A stretch of 64,000 nt of DNA from Serratia entomophila. GTDB taxonomy: Bacteria > Pseudomonadota > Gammaproteobacteria > Enterobacterales > Enterobacteriaceae. Under the pieces are notes generated by a model. It was not told the origin of the DNA. It did not search any database and saw only the letters and a program-made list of their open reading frames with translations. The DNA lies in the NCBI RefSeq assembly GCF_021462285.1, contig NZ_CP082787.1, forward strand, positions 1,612,001-1,676,000, given 5' to 3'. Position numbers and translations under genes: made by a program. Below are positions 27,549 to 35,784 of the stretch, piece after piece. Each line of letters starts with the position of its first letter. Within the stretch, counting starts at the first letter, position 1.

Positions 27549-28986
27549 TCCATCCTATATACCCCACTCTTTAGTGATTTCGGACTCGATTTTTTTTATT
27601 ATATTTCTCTTTGTCGCTTTATTTGTACTTTATCTTTTCTCAAAAAAATATAAATTAAGTTCGGCTGTCTTGTTATTATTATTCATCTATATTGTTTTTT
27701 CTTATTCTTCATATAATATCATGGTCATGCCGATTCATGATTTTAACGTCCCCATTGCGAGAACCTTCGTCTATCACTTCAAAATATTTAGCGTATTCTC
27801 ATTTGCCGATATCTTCTTTTTAATTGTTTTGGTTGTTTTGTTCACACAATGGCTTTTAGGACAAAAAACGGAATCACCTTTTATTTACTCCAGCGTTGCA
27901 CCTTTACTTAAGTTGGTCGCAATTCAGGGGGGAGTGATATTTTCAATCTCGCTTTTAGGCTATGCATTTTATACTGCCTCCGGTGGAGTTGGCAGTGTTA
28001 AAAATCAGCTTTTATATGCCCGTGGAATTGTTTACTTCTCCGCTATGCTGCTTGTTTTTTATAGGGCAAGCAAGGGGATCGGGAAAATAGAATTCACTAG
28101 CTTGCTGTTCGTGTTCTGCATATTGGATTTCATTAACTTTATCTCGGGGTTAATCGGAACATACATATACACGGATTATGTGTGGGAACGTTATGGAGTG
28201 AAAGTCAGCATCATAGATCAGGATAAGATCTATAATTACTTCACGTTATATTTGTTTGTGTTTATCTCAATGTTTTTCGCGAATAAGAAACGTATAGGCT
28301 TATCTCTGGTGTTAATGGTTATCATGGCCGTATGCATGCTACTGAACATTTATAAGTTTCTTTTCGCAATAGCTGCAATTTACTTGGTATATGATGTTTT
28401 TGTTAGATTGGTAACCCGTAGATTACCAATAAAACGTTTCATTCTATTATTGATCATTGCTCTTGCTTTGGTTCATCCCGCAATAAAAATATTTACCAGT
28501 AAAGCTATCAATACCCGGGCAAGTCAACTTAATGATTATTGGACATATACCGGTAAATATTTCCCCGCAAATATTATTGGGATTGGGCATGGAGGGCTGT
28601 ATTTATCCCCCACCGGGGTTGCCGACAAAGGCGAGATAAAAAGAATAGATATGGATGCCAATGGGGAGGTTGAGTATAAGCGCAGCATTCAAACGCCACT
28701 GCTTACGCAAATCAAGAATACCGGTATTGTTGGAATGCTTGTTATGTTAATCACTGCCTCGCTAGCGTTCTGTTATCTCTTGTCAATTAACATTAAGCTA
28801 GCGGATTTTGAATATGCAACGCCTCTGTGTTTTAACTTGATTTGGCTGATAGGTTTTGTATGTGTAGCCGTTCAGCCTTATCCAATGCCTGCACTAACGC
28901 TTATAAAACTTATGATGTTGATGGGGGGCTTACTGATGTATAGGAAAAATGCGGCTCCAGAGAGTCCTGTTGTGGTTAATGATTAA
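27523..28986 (+). CDS. Polytopic membrane protein, second candidate Wzy polymerase or ligase-like protein
   Basis: A 487-residue protein with about ten to twelve predicted membrane helices and one larger extracytoplasmic loop (about residues 330-400, including IGIGHGGLYLSP). This profile fits O-antigen ligase/polymerase-type proteins, though no diagnostic motif is certain. The start at 27523 overlaps the preceding gene by 26 bases; an ATG at 27538 is possible. Role: polymerisation or transfer of a polysaccharide, by context. Confidence 0.6.
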   Translation: MIESKMDFDPSYIPHSLVISDSIFFIIFLFVALFVLYLFSKKYKLSSAVLLLLFIYIVFSYSSYNIMVMPIHDFNVPIARTFVYHFKIFSVFSFADIFFLIVLVVLFTQWLLGQKTESPFIYSSVAPLLKLVAIQGGVIFSISLLGYAFYTASGGVGSVKNQLLYARGIVYFSAMLLVFYRASKGIGKIEFTSLLFVFCILDFINFISGLIGTYIYTDYVWERYGVKVSIIDQDKIYNYFTLYLFVFISMFFANKKRIGLSLVLMVIMAVCMLLNIYKFLFAIAAIYLVYDVFVRLVTRRLPIKRFILLLIIALALVHPAIKIFTSKAINTRASQLNDYWTYTGKYFPANIIGIGHGGLYLSPTGVADKGEIKRIDMDANGEVEYKRSIQTPLLTQIKNTGIVGMLVMLITASLAFCYLLSINIKLADFEYATPLCFNLIWLIGFVCVAVQPYPMPALTLIKLMMLMGGLLMYRKNAAPESPVVVND

Positions 28987-29018
28987 CATCATTGAAAATG
29001 AGTTGGTGAGCTATCTAA

Positions 29019-29891
29019 ATGTCCATAAGAGCCTATATTAAAAAATTATCGAAAAAGCTGCCATGGTATATTCAAGATATTTGTGTGTACTTTTTGAAGT
29101 TTGGGCGCATCCCAAATATCAAGCACCCAACAACCTTTAATGAAAAAGTTCTCTATAGAAAAAACTTCAAGATGGAAGCCCCAGTATTTAGCGAACTGGC
29201 AGACAAATACCGCGTCAGGCGCTATGTGGAGCAAAAAATAGGTGACAACCACTTAATTCCACTGCTGTTTTTTACCGACAATCCAGAGGATCTCCAAGAA
29301 TTCAACTGGCAGGGACAGAGCGTCATTGTTAAACCTAATCATGGCGCGGGAATGTATAAAATAGTCCATCCACCAGTCTCGGCCGCTGAAGTTGAAAAAA
29401 TTATAACAACTGCCCAGCGCTGGATTGAGACCGACTTTTCTCATGTGCAGCGGGAAATACATTATCGACATATATCGCCCATGATACTTGTTGAGAAGCT
29501 GCTGGGAGATGGCTCTGTTGCATTAACGGACTATAAATTCCACCTGTTTAAGAATGCCAATGGTGAGTTCGATTTTGTTTTGCAGGTTATCGATGATCGA
29601 TTTTCAGGAAAGCTAACCCGACGATTTTATGTAAATAATTTTTCCCAGGTATTTGGTTGTTCAACGTTAAAGCAGTCAGATACAGAGCTGGACTCGGAGA
29701 ACTTGGCGTTGGCACTTTCGTTGAGTAAGTTATTGGCTGATAGTTTCAATTATGTTCGTGTCGACTGGTATATATATCAAGGCGTTCTTTATTTCGGCGA
29801 AGTTACCTTCACCCCCGTAGCCGGATTTGGTACCGGTTATGGTAAAGAATTGGATCGGTTGATGGGAGATTTGTGGAAAGAGTGGCGATAA
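29019..29891 (+). CDS. TupA-like ATP-grasp protein
   Basis: A 290-residue soluble protein resembling the TupA-like ATP-grasp family found in polysaccharide clusters: NPTTFNEKVLYRKNF-type start (residues about 36-51), DKYRVRRYVEQKIG, SVIVKPNHGAG as the nucleotide-binding loop, LVEKLL, and VRVDWYIYQGVLYFGEVTFTP as the metal-binding end. ATP-grasp enzymes ligate a carboxylate to an amine or similar nucleophile through an acyl phosphate, so it may decorate the polymer with an amino-acid-like group. The reaction is not established. Confidence 0.75.
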   Translation: MSIRAYIKKLSKKLPWYIQDICVYFLKFGRIPNIKHPTTFNEKVLYRKNFKMEAPVFSELADKYRVRRYVEQKIGDNHLIPLLFFTDNPEDLQEFNWQGQSVIVKPNHGAGMYKIVHPPVSAAEVEKIITTAQRWIETDFSHVQREIHYRHISPMILVEKLLGDGSVALTDYKFHLFKNANGEFDFVLQVIDDRFSGKLTRRFYVNNFSQVFGCSTLKQSDTELDSENLALALSLSKLLADSFNYVRVDWYIYQGVLYFGEVTFTPVAGFGTGYGKELDRLMGDLWKEWR

Positions 29892-29936
29892 TAATGCCTG
29901 CCATTTTTATATATTTTGGCGTGCTGAGAAAATGAT

Positions 29937-30998
29937 ATGATATATATAAATTCAAGGTTTTTCTCTCAAGAAATCACCGGTGTGCAGCGTTTTGCTATCG
30001 AGCTTAGCCAAAAGTTATACGAACAACGGGATGACGTGGTTTTTTTAGCGCCTGTAAATATCAAATATAATGAAGTAACAAAACGGCTAAATATAAAAAC
30101 AGTAGGTAAAAAAAGCGGACATCTGTGGGAACAATACGATTTACCGCTCTATCTGAAGTCAATAGGCAGTCCTTTGCTGATTAACTTCTGCAATACGGCC
30201 CCTCTTTTTTATAAAAATAAAATTATCACGTTGCATGATGTTGCCTATAAACGTTTTCCGCAAAGCTACAGCTTCAAATTCAGGCAGGCGTACAATTTTA
30301 TTATACCCAGATTGATTGCCAGCAGCAGGGCCGTGCTTACGGTCAGCCAGTTTGCTAAAAGCGAACTTAAGCATTTTTTTGCACTGCCCGAGGAGCGTTG
30401 TCATGTTATTTACAATGCGGCCAGCAGCCTTTTTCACCCCGACATCAGCGAGAATGACGCTGATGCAGCGCCAAAATATTTCCTGGCAGTTGCTTCGCAG
30501 CAATATCATAAGAATTTTGAAGCGCTGATTTCCGCGTTCGCTCATCTGCCAGTGCAGGCGGGCTTCAGGCTGAAGATTGTTGGGTCGGCGCACAAGAACT
30601 ATCAAGGCGTACAAAATATCATTGCGTCGTCCTCGTTGGTTAACAATGTAGAGTTTTTGGGGCGCGTAGATGATGAAAGCTTGTCTGAGTTGTATCGCCG
30701 TGCTTTTGCATTCGTATTTCCATCTTTTTACGAGGGGTTCGGCATACCTCCTATAGAGGCCCAGGCATCGGGCTGTCCCGTCATTGCCTCATCGGCAGCG
30801 GCGATGCCTGAAATTTTGGCAGACAGTGTGATTTATTTTGATCCGCTTGACAGAAACTCTCTGGTGAATGCACTACGCTTATCCATAGAAAACCAATCAC
30901 AGCGGCAAAGGTATGTGGAAGCCGGTTACAGAAATGCTGCGCGTTTTTCTTGGGAGAACTCAGCATCACGCTTAAACCGTATCATTGATAATCTTTAA
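29937..30998 (+). CDS. Glycosyltransferase family 4, mannosyltransferase-like
   Basis: A 353-residue GT-B enzyme. MIYINSRFFSQEITGVQRFA carries the G-V-Q-R acceptor loop typical of WbdB/WbpY-like mannosyltransferases; ITLHDVAYKRFPQSYS and PSFYEGFGIPPIEAQASGCP (E-x7-E) are also characteristic. GDP-mannose could come from the manC/manB pair in this window. Mannose specificity is inferred from the subfamily only. Confidence 0.8.
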   Translation: MIYINSRFFSQEITGVQRFAIELSQKLYEQRDDVVFLAPVNIKYNEVTKRLNIKTVGKKSGHLWEQYDLPLYLKSIGSPLLINFCNTAPLFYKNKIITLHDVAYKRFPQSYSFKFRQAYNFIIPRLIASSRAVLTVSQFAKSELKHFFALPEERCHVIYNAASSLFHPDISENDADAAPKYFLAVASQQYHKNFEALISAFAHLPVQAGFRLKIVGSAHKNYQGVQNIIASSSLVNNVEFLGRVDDESLSELYRRAFAFVFPSFYEGFGIPPIEAQASGCPVIASSAAAMPEILADSVIYFDPLDRNSLVNALRLSIENQSQRQRYVEAGYRNAARFSWENSASRLNRIIDNL

Positions 30999-31061
30999 CG
31001 GTACGGAGGATTTTGATGTCGATAAAATTTTCGCGCGGGAAGAACATGCTTGGGGATAAAG

Positions 31062-32219
31062 ATGTCTTGCAGTGATTTAAGCATAGGGTTAGTTTCTGAT
31101 TGGTTAGTGACCAAGGGCGGGGCCGAGAGTGTTATTAAGGAGCTTTTGGCGCTTTATCCGCATATGGATTTATACGCTGTTATCGATTTTCTAGCCGATG
31201 CTGATAGAGCTGATTTTTTGGGCAAAAGAGCTGAAACCACGTTTATTCAGCATTTACCATTGGCAAAAAAATATTATCCAATGTATCTGCCGCTGATGCC
31301 GTATGCGATTGAACAGCTTGATTTAAAAAAACATGATATTATTATTTCTAGTAGCCATGCCGTATCGAAAGGCGTCCTTACAGGGCCCGATCAGTTACAT
31401 ATAAGCTATATCCATTCCCCGATGCGTTACGTATGGGATCTGCAGCATCACTATCTTAAAGAGTCCGGGCTGGATACGGGCATTAAAGGGCTAATGGCCA
31501 AGTGGTTTCTGCACAAAATGCGCCTTTGGGATTATCGCACCGCAAACGGTGTTGATCATATGGTTGCAAATTCCAGGTTCATTGCCAGACGCATTAAAAA
31601 AGTTTATGGGCGAGAGGCGGATATCATCTATCCTCCGGTGAATGTAGAGAGATTCTCAGTTTGTGAAGACAAGGAGGATTTCTATCTAACGGCATCACGT
31701 ATGGTGCCTTATAAACGCATTGATCTTATCGTTGAAGCATTTTCGGCCATGCCAGACAAAAAGTTGGTTGTGATTGGTGACGGTTCCGAGATGAAGAAAA
31801 TAAAAAGCAAGGCGAAAAATAACATCGAAATTTTAGGTTACCAGAATAATGATGTGCTTGAAGATTATATGAAACGCGCCAAGGCGTTTGTATTCGCTGC
31901 CGAGGAGGACTTCGGCATCACTCCGGTTGAGGCGCAGGCATGCGGAACCCCTGTCATTGCCTACGGACGAGGAGGGGTTTTGGAAACGGTACGCCCCTAC
32001 GGTGTTGACAGGCCAACAGGGATTTTCTTCCCTTCGCAAACGGTTTCCGCAGTGATGGAGGCTATTTCTCGCTTTGAAGCGGTTTGTCATGAATTTGTTG
32101 CCCAGGATTGTCGTAATAATGCATCTCGTTTTTCGGTTGAGCGATTTCAGGGGGAAATGAGCGCTTATGTTCAGGAAAAATGGAGTTTGTTCAATAATGA
32201 AAAAAGAATTATGTATTAG
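31062..32219 (+). CDS. Glycosyltransferase family 4, WbaZ-like
   Basis: A 385-residue GT-B protein. The ATG at 31062 has a TGGGGA site 6-7 bases upstream; a TTG four codons earlier is less likely. SIGLVSDWLVTKGGAESVIK, ISYIHSPMRYVWDLQHHYL and AAEEDFGITPVEAQACGTPV (E-x7-E) match WbaZ-type mannosyltransferases of O-antigen clusters. It probably adds mannose or a related sugar to the repeat unit. Confidence 0.82.
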   Translation: MSCSDLSIGLVSDWLVTKGGAESVIKELLALYPHMDLYAVIDFLADADRADFLGKRAETTFIQHLPLAKKYYPMYLPLMPYAIEQLDLKKHDIIISSSHAVSKGVLTGPDQLHISYIHSPMRYVWDLQHHYLKESGLDTGIKGLMAKWFLHKMRLWDYRTANGVDHMVANSRFIARRIKKVYGREADIIYPPVNVERFSVCEDKEDFYLTASRMVPYKRIDLIVEAFSAMPDKKLVVIGDGSEMKKIKSKAKNNIEILGYQNNDVLEDYMKRAKAFVFAAEEDFGITPVEAQACGTPVIAYGRGGVLETVRPYGVDRPTGIFFPSQTVSAVMEAISRFEAVCHEFVAQDCRNNASRFSVERFQGEMSAYVQEKWSLFNNEKRIMY

Positions 32220-32410
32220 CTAGTATTTTAATTCTATATTTGCTTTTTTTGTGTTGATAAAAGACGCACTTCGCGGAGTTCATCTGCCCGTAGTAATACG
32301 TCAATAACAACTATCTGGATATGTGTTGAGTGATAGGCTTCAATTTTCCTGTGCTGGTGTGAACTCAACATGTTTCATAAAGAATCTTTAGTTACGGATG
32401 GTAATATCCA

Positions 32411-33844
32411 ATGTCTAACAATAGTGGGATTTTTAAGAGCTTTTTTTCTAAGTTTTCACTGCTGGTTTCAGATTTAGTGTTTTTTAACGTTTCAATTTAT
32501 CTGGCATACTTTTTCGTTTATAAACTGATTGACGATCCTGGTATATTTCTTCTCTCGGATGGTTACCATGTGCGGATCCTTTCGCATTTTATTCTGTCGT
32601 TAATCTGCGTAGTTTGGTTCTGGACCCGTTTGCGTCATTATACCTATAGAAAACCGTTCTGGTTTGAGTTGAAAGAAGTATTCAGGACATTATTAATATT
32701 TGCCGTACTTGATTTGTCTTTAGTGGCTTTTTCAAAATGGAATTTTTCACGTTTTGTATGGATGCTGACCTGGCTTCTGGTCCTGGTGTTGGTTCCTCTT
32801 GGACGCATCATTACTAAACGTATTTTGAACAAACTGGGGCTCTGGAAAAAGCATACCATTATCATTGGTTCCGGCCGCAATGCGATCGAGGCCTATGCCG
32901 CACTGCAAAGTGAGGAAGTGCTGGGTTTCCGCGTTTCTGCATTTGTCTGCACTAAAAGTCCTTGTGATGAGGTCGTCGCCGGAATTCCTGTTATCGACTC
33001 CGAGGAGCAGCTATGGAAAATTGCCAACGTCGAAAATACTCAGTTTATCGTGGCTCTGGAGTTTGAGGAGCATGCGTTGCGTGACTGGTGGCTGAAAAAT
33101 CTTGCCAAGCATAACTGCCGTTCCGTCTCAGTGATCCCGACGTTGCGCGGTGTTCCATTGTACGGCACCGATATGTCTTTTATCTTTAGCCATGAAGTGA
33201 TGATATTACGGGTCAGCAATAATTTGGCTAAGCGCTCTTCACGCATTGTTAAGCGCCTGTTTGATATTGTTGGTTCATCATCCATTATTCTCGTTCTTTC
33301 CCCGGTATTGGCATTTTTGGCATATAAAGTATCGCGTGACGGCGGGAAGTCCATTTATGGCCATGAGCGCGTAGGGCATAATGGTAAAAAATTCAAGTGC
33401 TTGAAATTCCGTTCTATGGTGACCAATTCACAGGAGGTGCTTGAGAATTTATTGAACACCGATCCTGAAGCCAGAAAAGAGTGGGATAAAGATTTTAAGC
33501 TGAAAAACGATCCGCGAATTACAAAGATTGGGCATTTCATTCGTAAAACCAGTTTGGACGAGTTACCGCAGTTGTGGAATGTCTTAAAAGGTGAAATGAG
33601 CCTGGTTGGCCCACGCCCTGTTATCGAGGCTGAGCTTGAGCGCTATGCCGGTGACGTTGATTACTATTTCATGGCTAAGCCTGGGATGACCGGCCTATGG
33701 CAAGTTAGCGGACGTAACGACATCGATTATGACACACGGGTCTACTTTGATGCATGGTATGTAAAAAACTGGGCGCTTTGGAACGATATTGCTATTTTGT
33801 TCAAAACAATCGGCGTAGTTCTAAAAAGAGACGGTGCGTACTAA
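32411..33844 (+). CDS. wbaP: Undecaprenyl-phosphate galactose-1-phosphate transferase (WbaP type)
   Basis: A 477-residue polyprenyl-phosphate hexose-1-phosphate transferase. Four N-terminal membrane helices (residues about 15-135) are followed by a Rossmann-like soluble region (IIIGSGRNAIEAYAAL), a further membrane segment near 285-305, and the catalytic C-terminus with KCLKFRSM, KTSLDELPQLWNVLKGEMSL, VGPRPV and KPGMTGLWQVSGR. It loads the first sugar phosphate, usually galactose, on undecaprenyl phosphate and so starts the repeat unit. It is the only initiating transferase in the window. Confidence 0.92.
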   Translation: MSNNSGIFKSFFSKFSLLVSDLVFFNVSIYLAYFFVYKLIDDPGIFLLSDGYHVRILSHFILSLICVVWFWTRLRHYTYRKPFWFELKEVFRTLLIFAVLDLSLVAFSKWNFSRFVWMLTWLLVLVLVPLGRIITKRILNKLGLWKKHTIIIGSGRNAIEAYAALQSEEVLGFRVSAFVCTKSPCDEVVAGIPVIDSEEQLWKIANVENTQFIVALEFEEHALRDWWLKNLAKHNCRSVSVIPTLRGVPLYGTDMSFIFSHEVMILRVSNNLAKRSSRIVKRLFDIVGSSSIILVLSPVLAFLAYKVSRDGGKSIYGHERVGHNGKKFKCLKFRSMVTNSQEVLENLLNTDPEARKEWDKDFKLKNDPRITKIGHFIRKTSLDELPQLWNVLKGEMSLVGPRPVIEAELERYAGDVDYYFMAKPGMTGLWQVSGRNDIDYDTRVYFDAWYVKNWALWNDIAILFKTIGVVLKRDGAY

Positions 33845-33937
33845 CGCGTATATTTAAAGCGGCCTAATGGCATAAATTCGTGACTTTTGGTTTTTTACTG
33901 AGCCGTATAATTTTTTAAAGGTATTCGGGATCATTAA

Positions 33938-35044
33938 ATGAAAAATAAGAGAATATTGGTTGTTACATCTTATATGTCTGGGAACGGCGGGGTGGAGCGT
34001 GTTATCCAGCGCATGCATGATCTTGTCTCTAGCGATCAAAATATTGATATTACCGTTGTTTCATTGTCTAGTGGCGATAAAAACATAGGTGAGCATAATA
34101 AAAAAATAGGGTTTTATCGCGGCAAGGAAGATTGGCTGCGCGATATGAAATCGTATCGTTTTCCTTTCAGCTTTGGCAGCCGTTTAGTTAACTTTTTCTT
34201 CCACGTTGCTTACATGGCATGCTTCTTGATTTTTAATAAATTTGACTATGTGATCTGTACCGGGCCAGCTCAAGCTCTCTATCTGAAAAAACTCAGGTCA
34301 ATATTCAAATTTAAATTTGAGATATACGCCTGGCCTCATTTTTCTTTGACATCTAATTTTGGTGACTTTAACCTTTGCAAAAATGCAGATTATTGCCTGG
34401 GGATCAGTAAAGAGATTTGCAGCCAGCTGGAAGGAGTGGGAATTGAAAAGGAAAGAATTATACTCTTCCCTAATCCGTTCGAGCGGCAGCCTATCGTAAA
34501 TGAGATGTACAGCAATGGAGAGGAGCGCCACTTTGTCTATATTGGCCGATTAATCTTTGAAGGCCAAAAAAGGATCAAGGATATTATTGATGCCAGCGCT
34601 TTGGTGTCAGGAAATTTCAAGGTGCATCTTATTGGCGATGGTGCGGATTGCGAGGTTATTGACGACTACATTGCGCAAAAGGGGCTGACTGATGTCGTGA
34701 TAGTCCACCGCGGTTGGCATTCCAATCCCTGGGGCATCGTTGAGCGTCCAGACGCCTTGCTGCTGTCCTCGGCTTTCGAGGGGTTACCTACCGTGTTGGG
34801 TGAGGCGATGTCGCGGGGTATCATTTGCATCAGCTCGGATTGTAAAACCGGCCCGCGAGATTTTATTACCGATAAGGAAAATGGTTTCTTGTTCCCAGTC
34901 GGCGATATCACGGCTTTCGCTGGGCTGATGCAAAAAATTGTTGATAAAGAATATAAATTTGATCCGGCCACCGTTAGCCAGAGTATGGATTTTTATTATA
35001 CGGACAGTTACTTGAAGCGATTTAACGCGCTTTTCAAGAAATAA
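33938..35044 (+). CDS. Glycosyltransferase family 4, RfaB/WaaB-like
   Basis: A 368-residue GT-B enzyme. KRILVVTSYMSGNGGVERVI forms the N-terminal acceptor loop, HFVYIGRLIFEGQKRIKDI the donor-side start, and SSAFEGLPTVLGEAMSRG the E-x7-E motif. The short IYAWPHFSL segment and overall layout recall the LPS 1,6-galactosyltransferase family. It is the last gene of the long plus-strand run, and a hairpin follows its stop. Confidence 0.82.
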   Translation: MKNKRILVVTSYMSGNGGVERVIQRMHDLVSSDQNIDITVVSLSSGDKNIGEHNKKIGFYRGKEDWLRDMKSYRFPFSFGSRLVNFFFHVAYMACFLIFNKFDYVICTGPAQALYLKKLRSIFKFKFEIYAWPHFSLTSNFGDFNLCKNADYCLGISKEICSQLEGVGIEKERIILFPNPFERQPIVNEMYSNGEERHFVYIGRLIFEGQKRIKDIIDASALVSGNFKVHLIGDGADCEVIDDYIAQKGLTDVVIVHRGWHSNPWGIVERPDALLLSSAFEGLPTVLGEAMSRGIICISSDCKTGPRDFITDKENGFLFPVGDITAFAGLMQKIVDKEYKFDPATVSQSMDFYYTDSYLKRFNALFKK

Positions 35045-35062
35045 CACAGGCTTTAGGTAAAC

Positions 35063-35092
35063 AGCGCCGGCATTCTGGCGGCGCTTCTTACT
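35063..35092 (+). terminator. Terminator at the end of the first polysaccharide operon
   Basis: AGCGCCG and CGGCGCT form a 7-bp perfect GC stem with a 9-base loop, followed by the T-rich TCTTACTCTTC. It lies about 20 bases after the stop of the last glycosyltransferase. Confidence 0.6.
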
Positions 35093-35508
35093 CTTCATCT
35101 TACCTTCCTTCCTTTTCTTTTGTGCCTTCAGTATGACGATCCCTCCGCTCTAACCATTTTTCTTATCATTATTATTCATATCTATCTGAGTTTTCTGTAT
35201 TTGCTGGTTCCCTGACGCGAGCCAGGGATGACTTGCGTCTATTTTCCGCGGTACCGGTTGGTTTTCAAAATGTCCTTATTTTTGGCAGTGGCTTTTCTGC
35301 ACATGACAAACCTCAATCTTAAGTCTTGTGATTTATCCTAATGATAATAATGAAAATTTTATCCCCCCAGGATTGGCGTACTTGATTTATTCCCGAATGC
35401 CCCCTCATTTTAGCGCACCCGGATTTTATGCAACGCCTCAAATTTATCATGTTGTTAGATTAAGAGATTACGATAGATTGGCGCTTTGCACGACATCAAT
35501 AGGTTAGT

Positions 35509-35537
35509 TTGTTAATTGTTTTTAATGTGAATATATA
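35509..35537 (+). promoter_or_regulatory. Candidate slaA promoter
   Basis: TTGTTA and TATATA are spaced by 17 bases in an AT-rich stretch; an overlapping TATACT (35534-35539) would be spaced by 19. A separate consensus TTGACA at 35628-35633 lacks a well-spaced -10. Confidence 0.35.
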
Positions 35538-35784
35538 CTTTCATTATATAGGTTTGGTTTTTTAAGTCTTTTATTTTCAATGGGTTATATCTATCATCTG
35601 ATTTTAAGTAATAAAAATCCCATTGCCTTGACAGCTTGGCTTTTTTGAACTTTTCTTTATATGCGAAGTAAGGGGATTTTTTCGCACGCTATTCATTATG
35701 CGGTAACGTTTTTACTGCTAACGCCAGGTTTTAAATCAGGTTTGATTTTGCCTCGCTAAAACTATTTTGTTTAAGGATACGATT

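Larger units (their letters stand above)
35045..35784 (+). other. Non-coding region upstream of slaA
   Basis: About 740 bases without a plausible gene, strikingly AT-rich toward slaA. It contains the upstream operon's terminator and a candidate promoter at 35509-35537; if that promoter is used, slaA mRNA has a leader of about 240 bases. I see no tRNA, CRISPR or insertion element. Confidence 0.75.
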
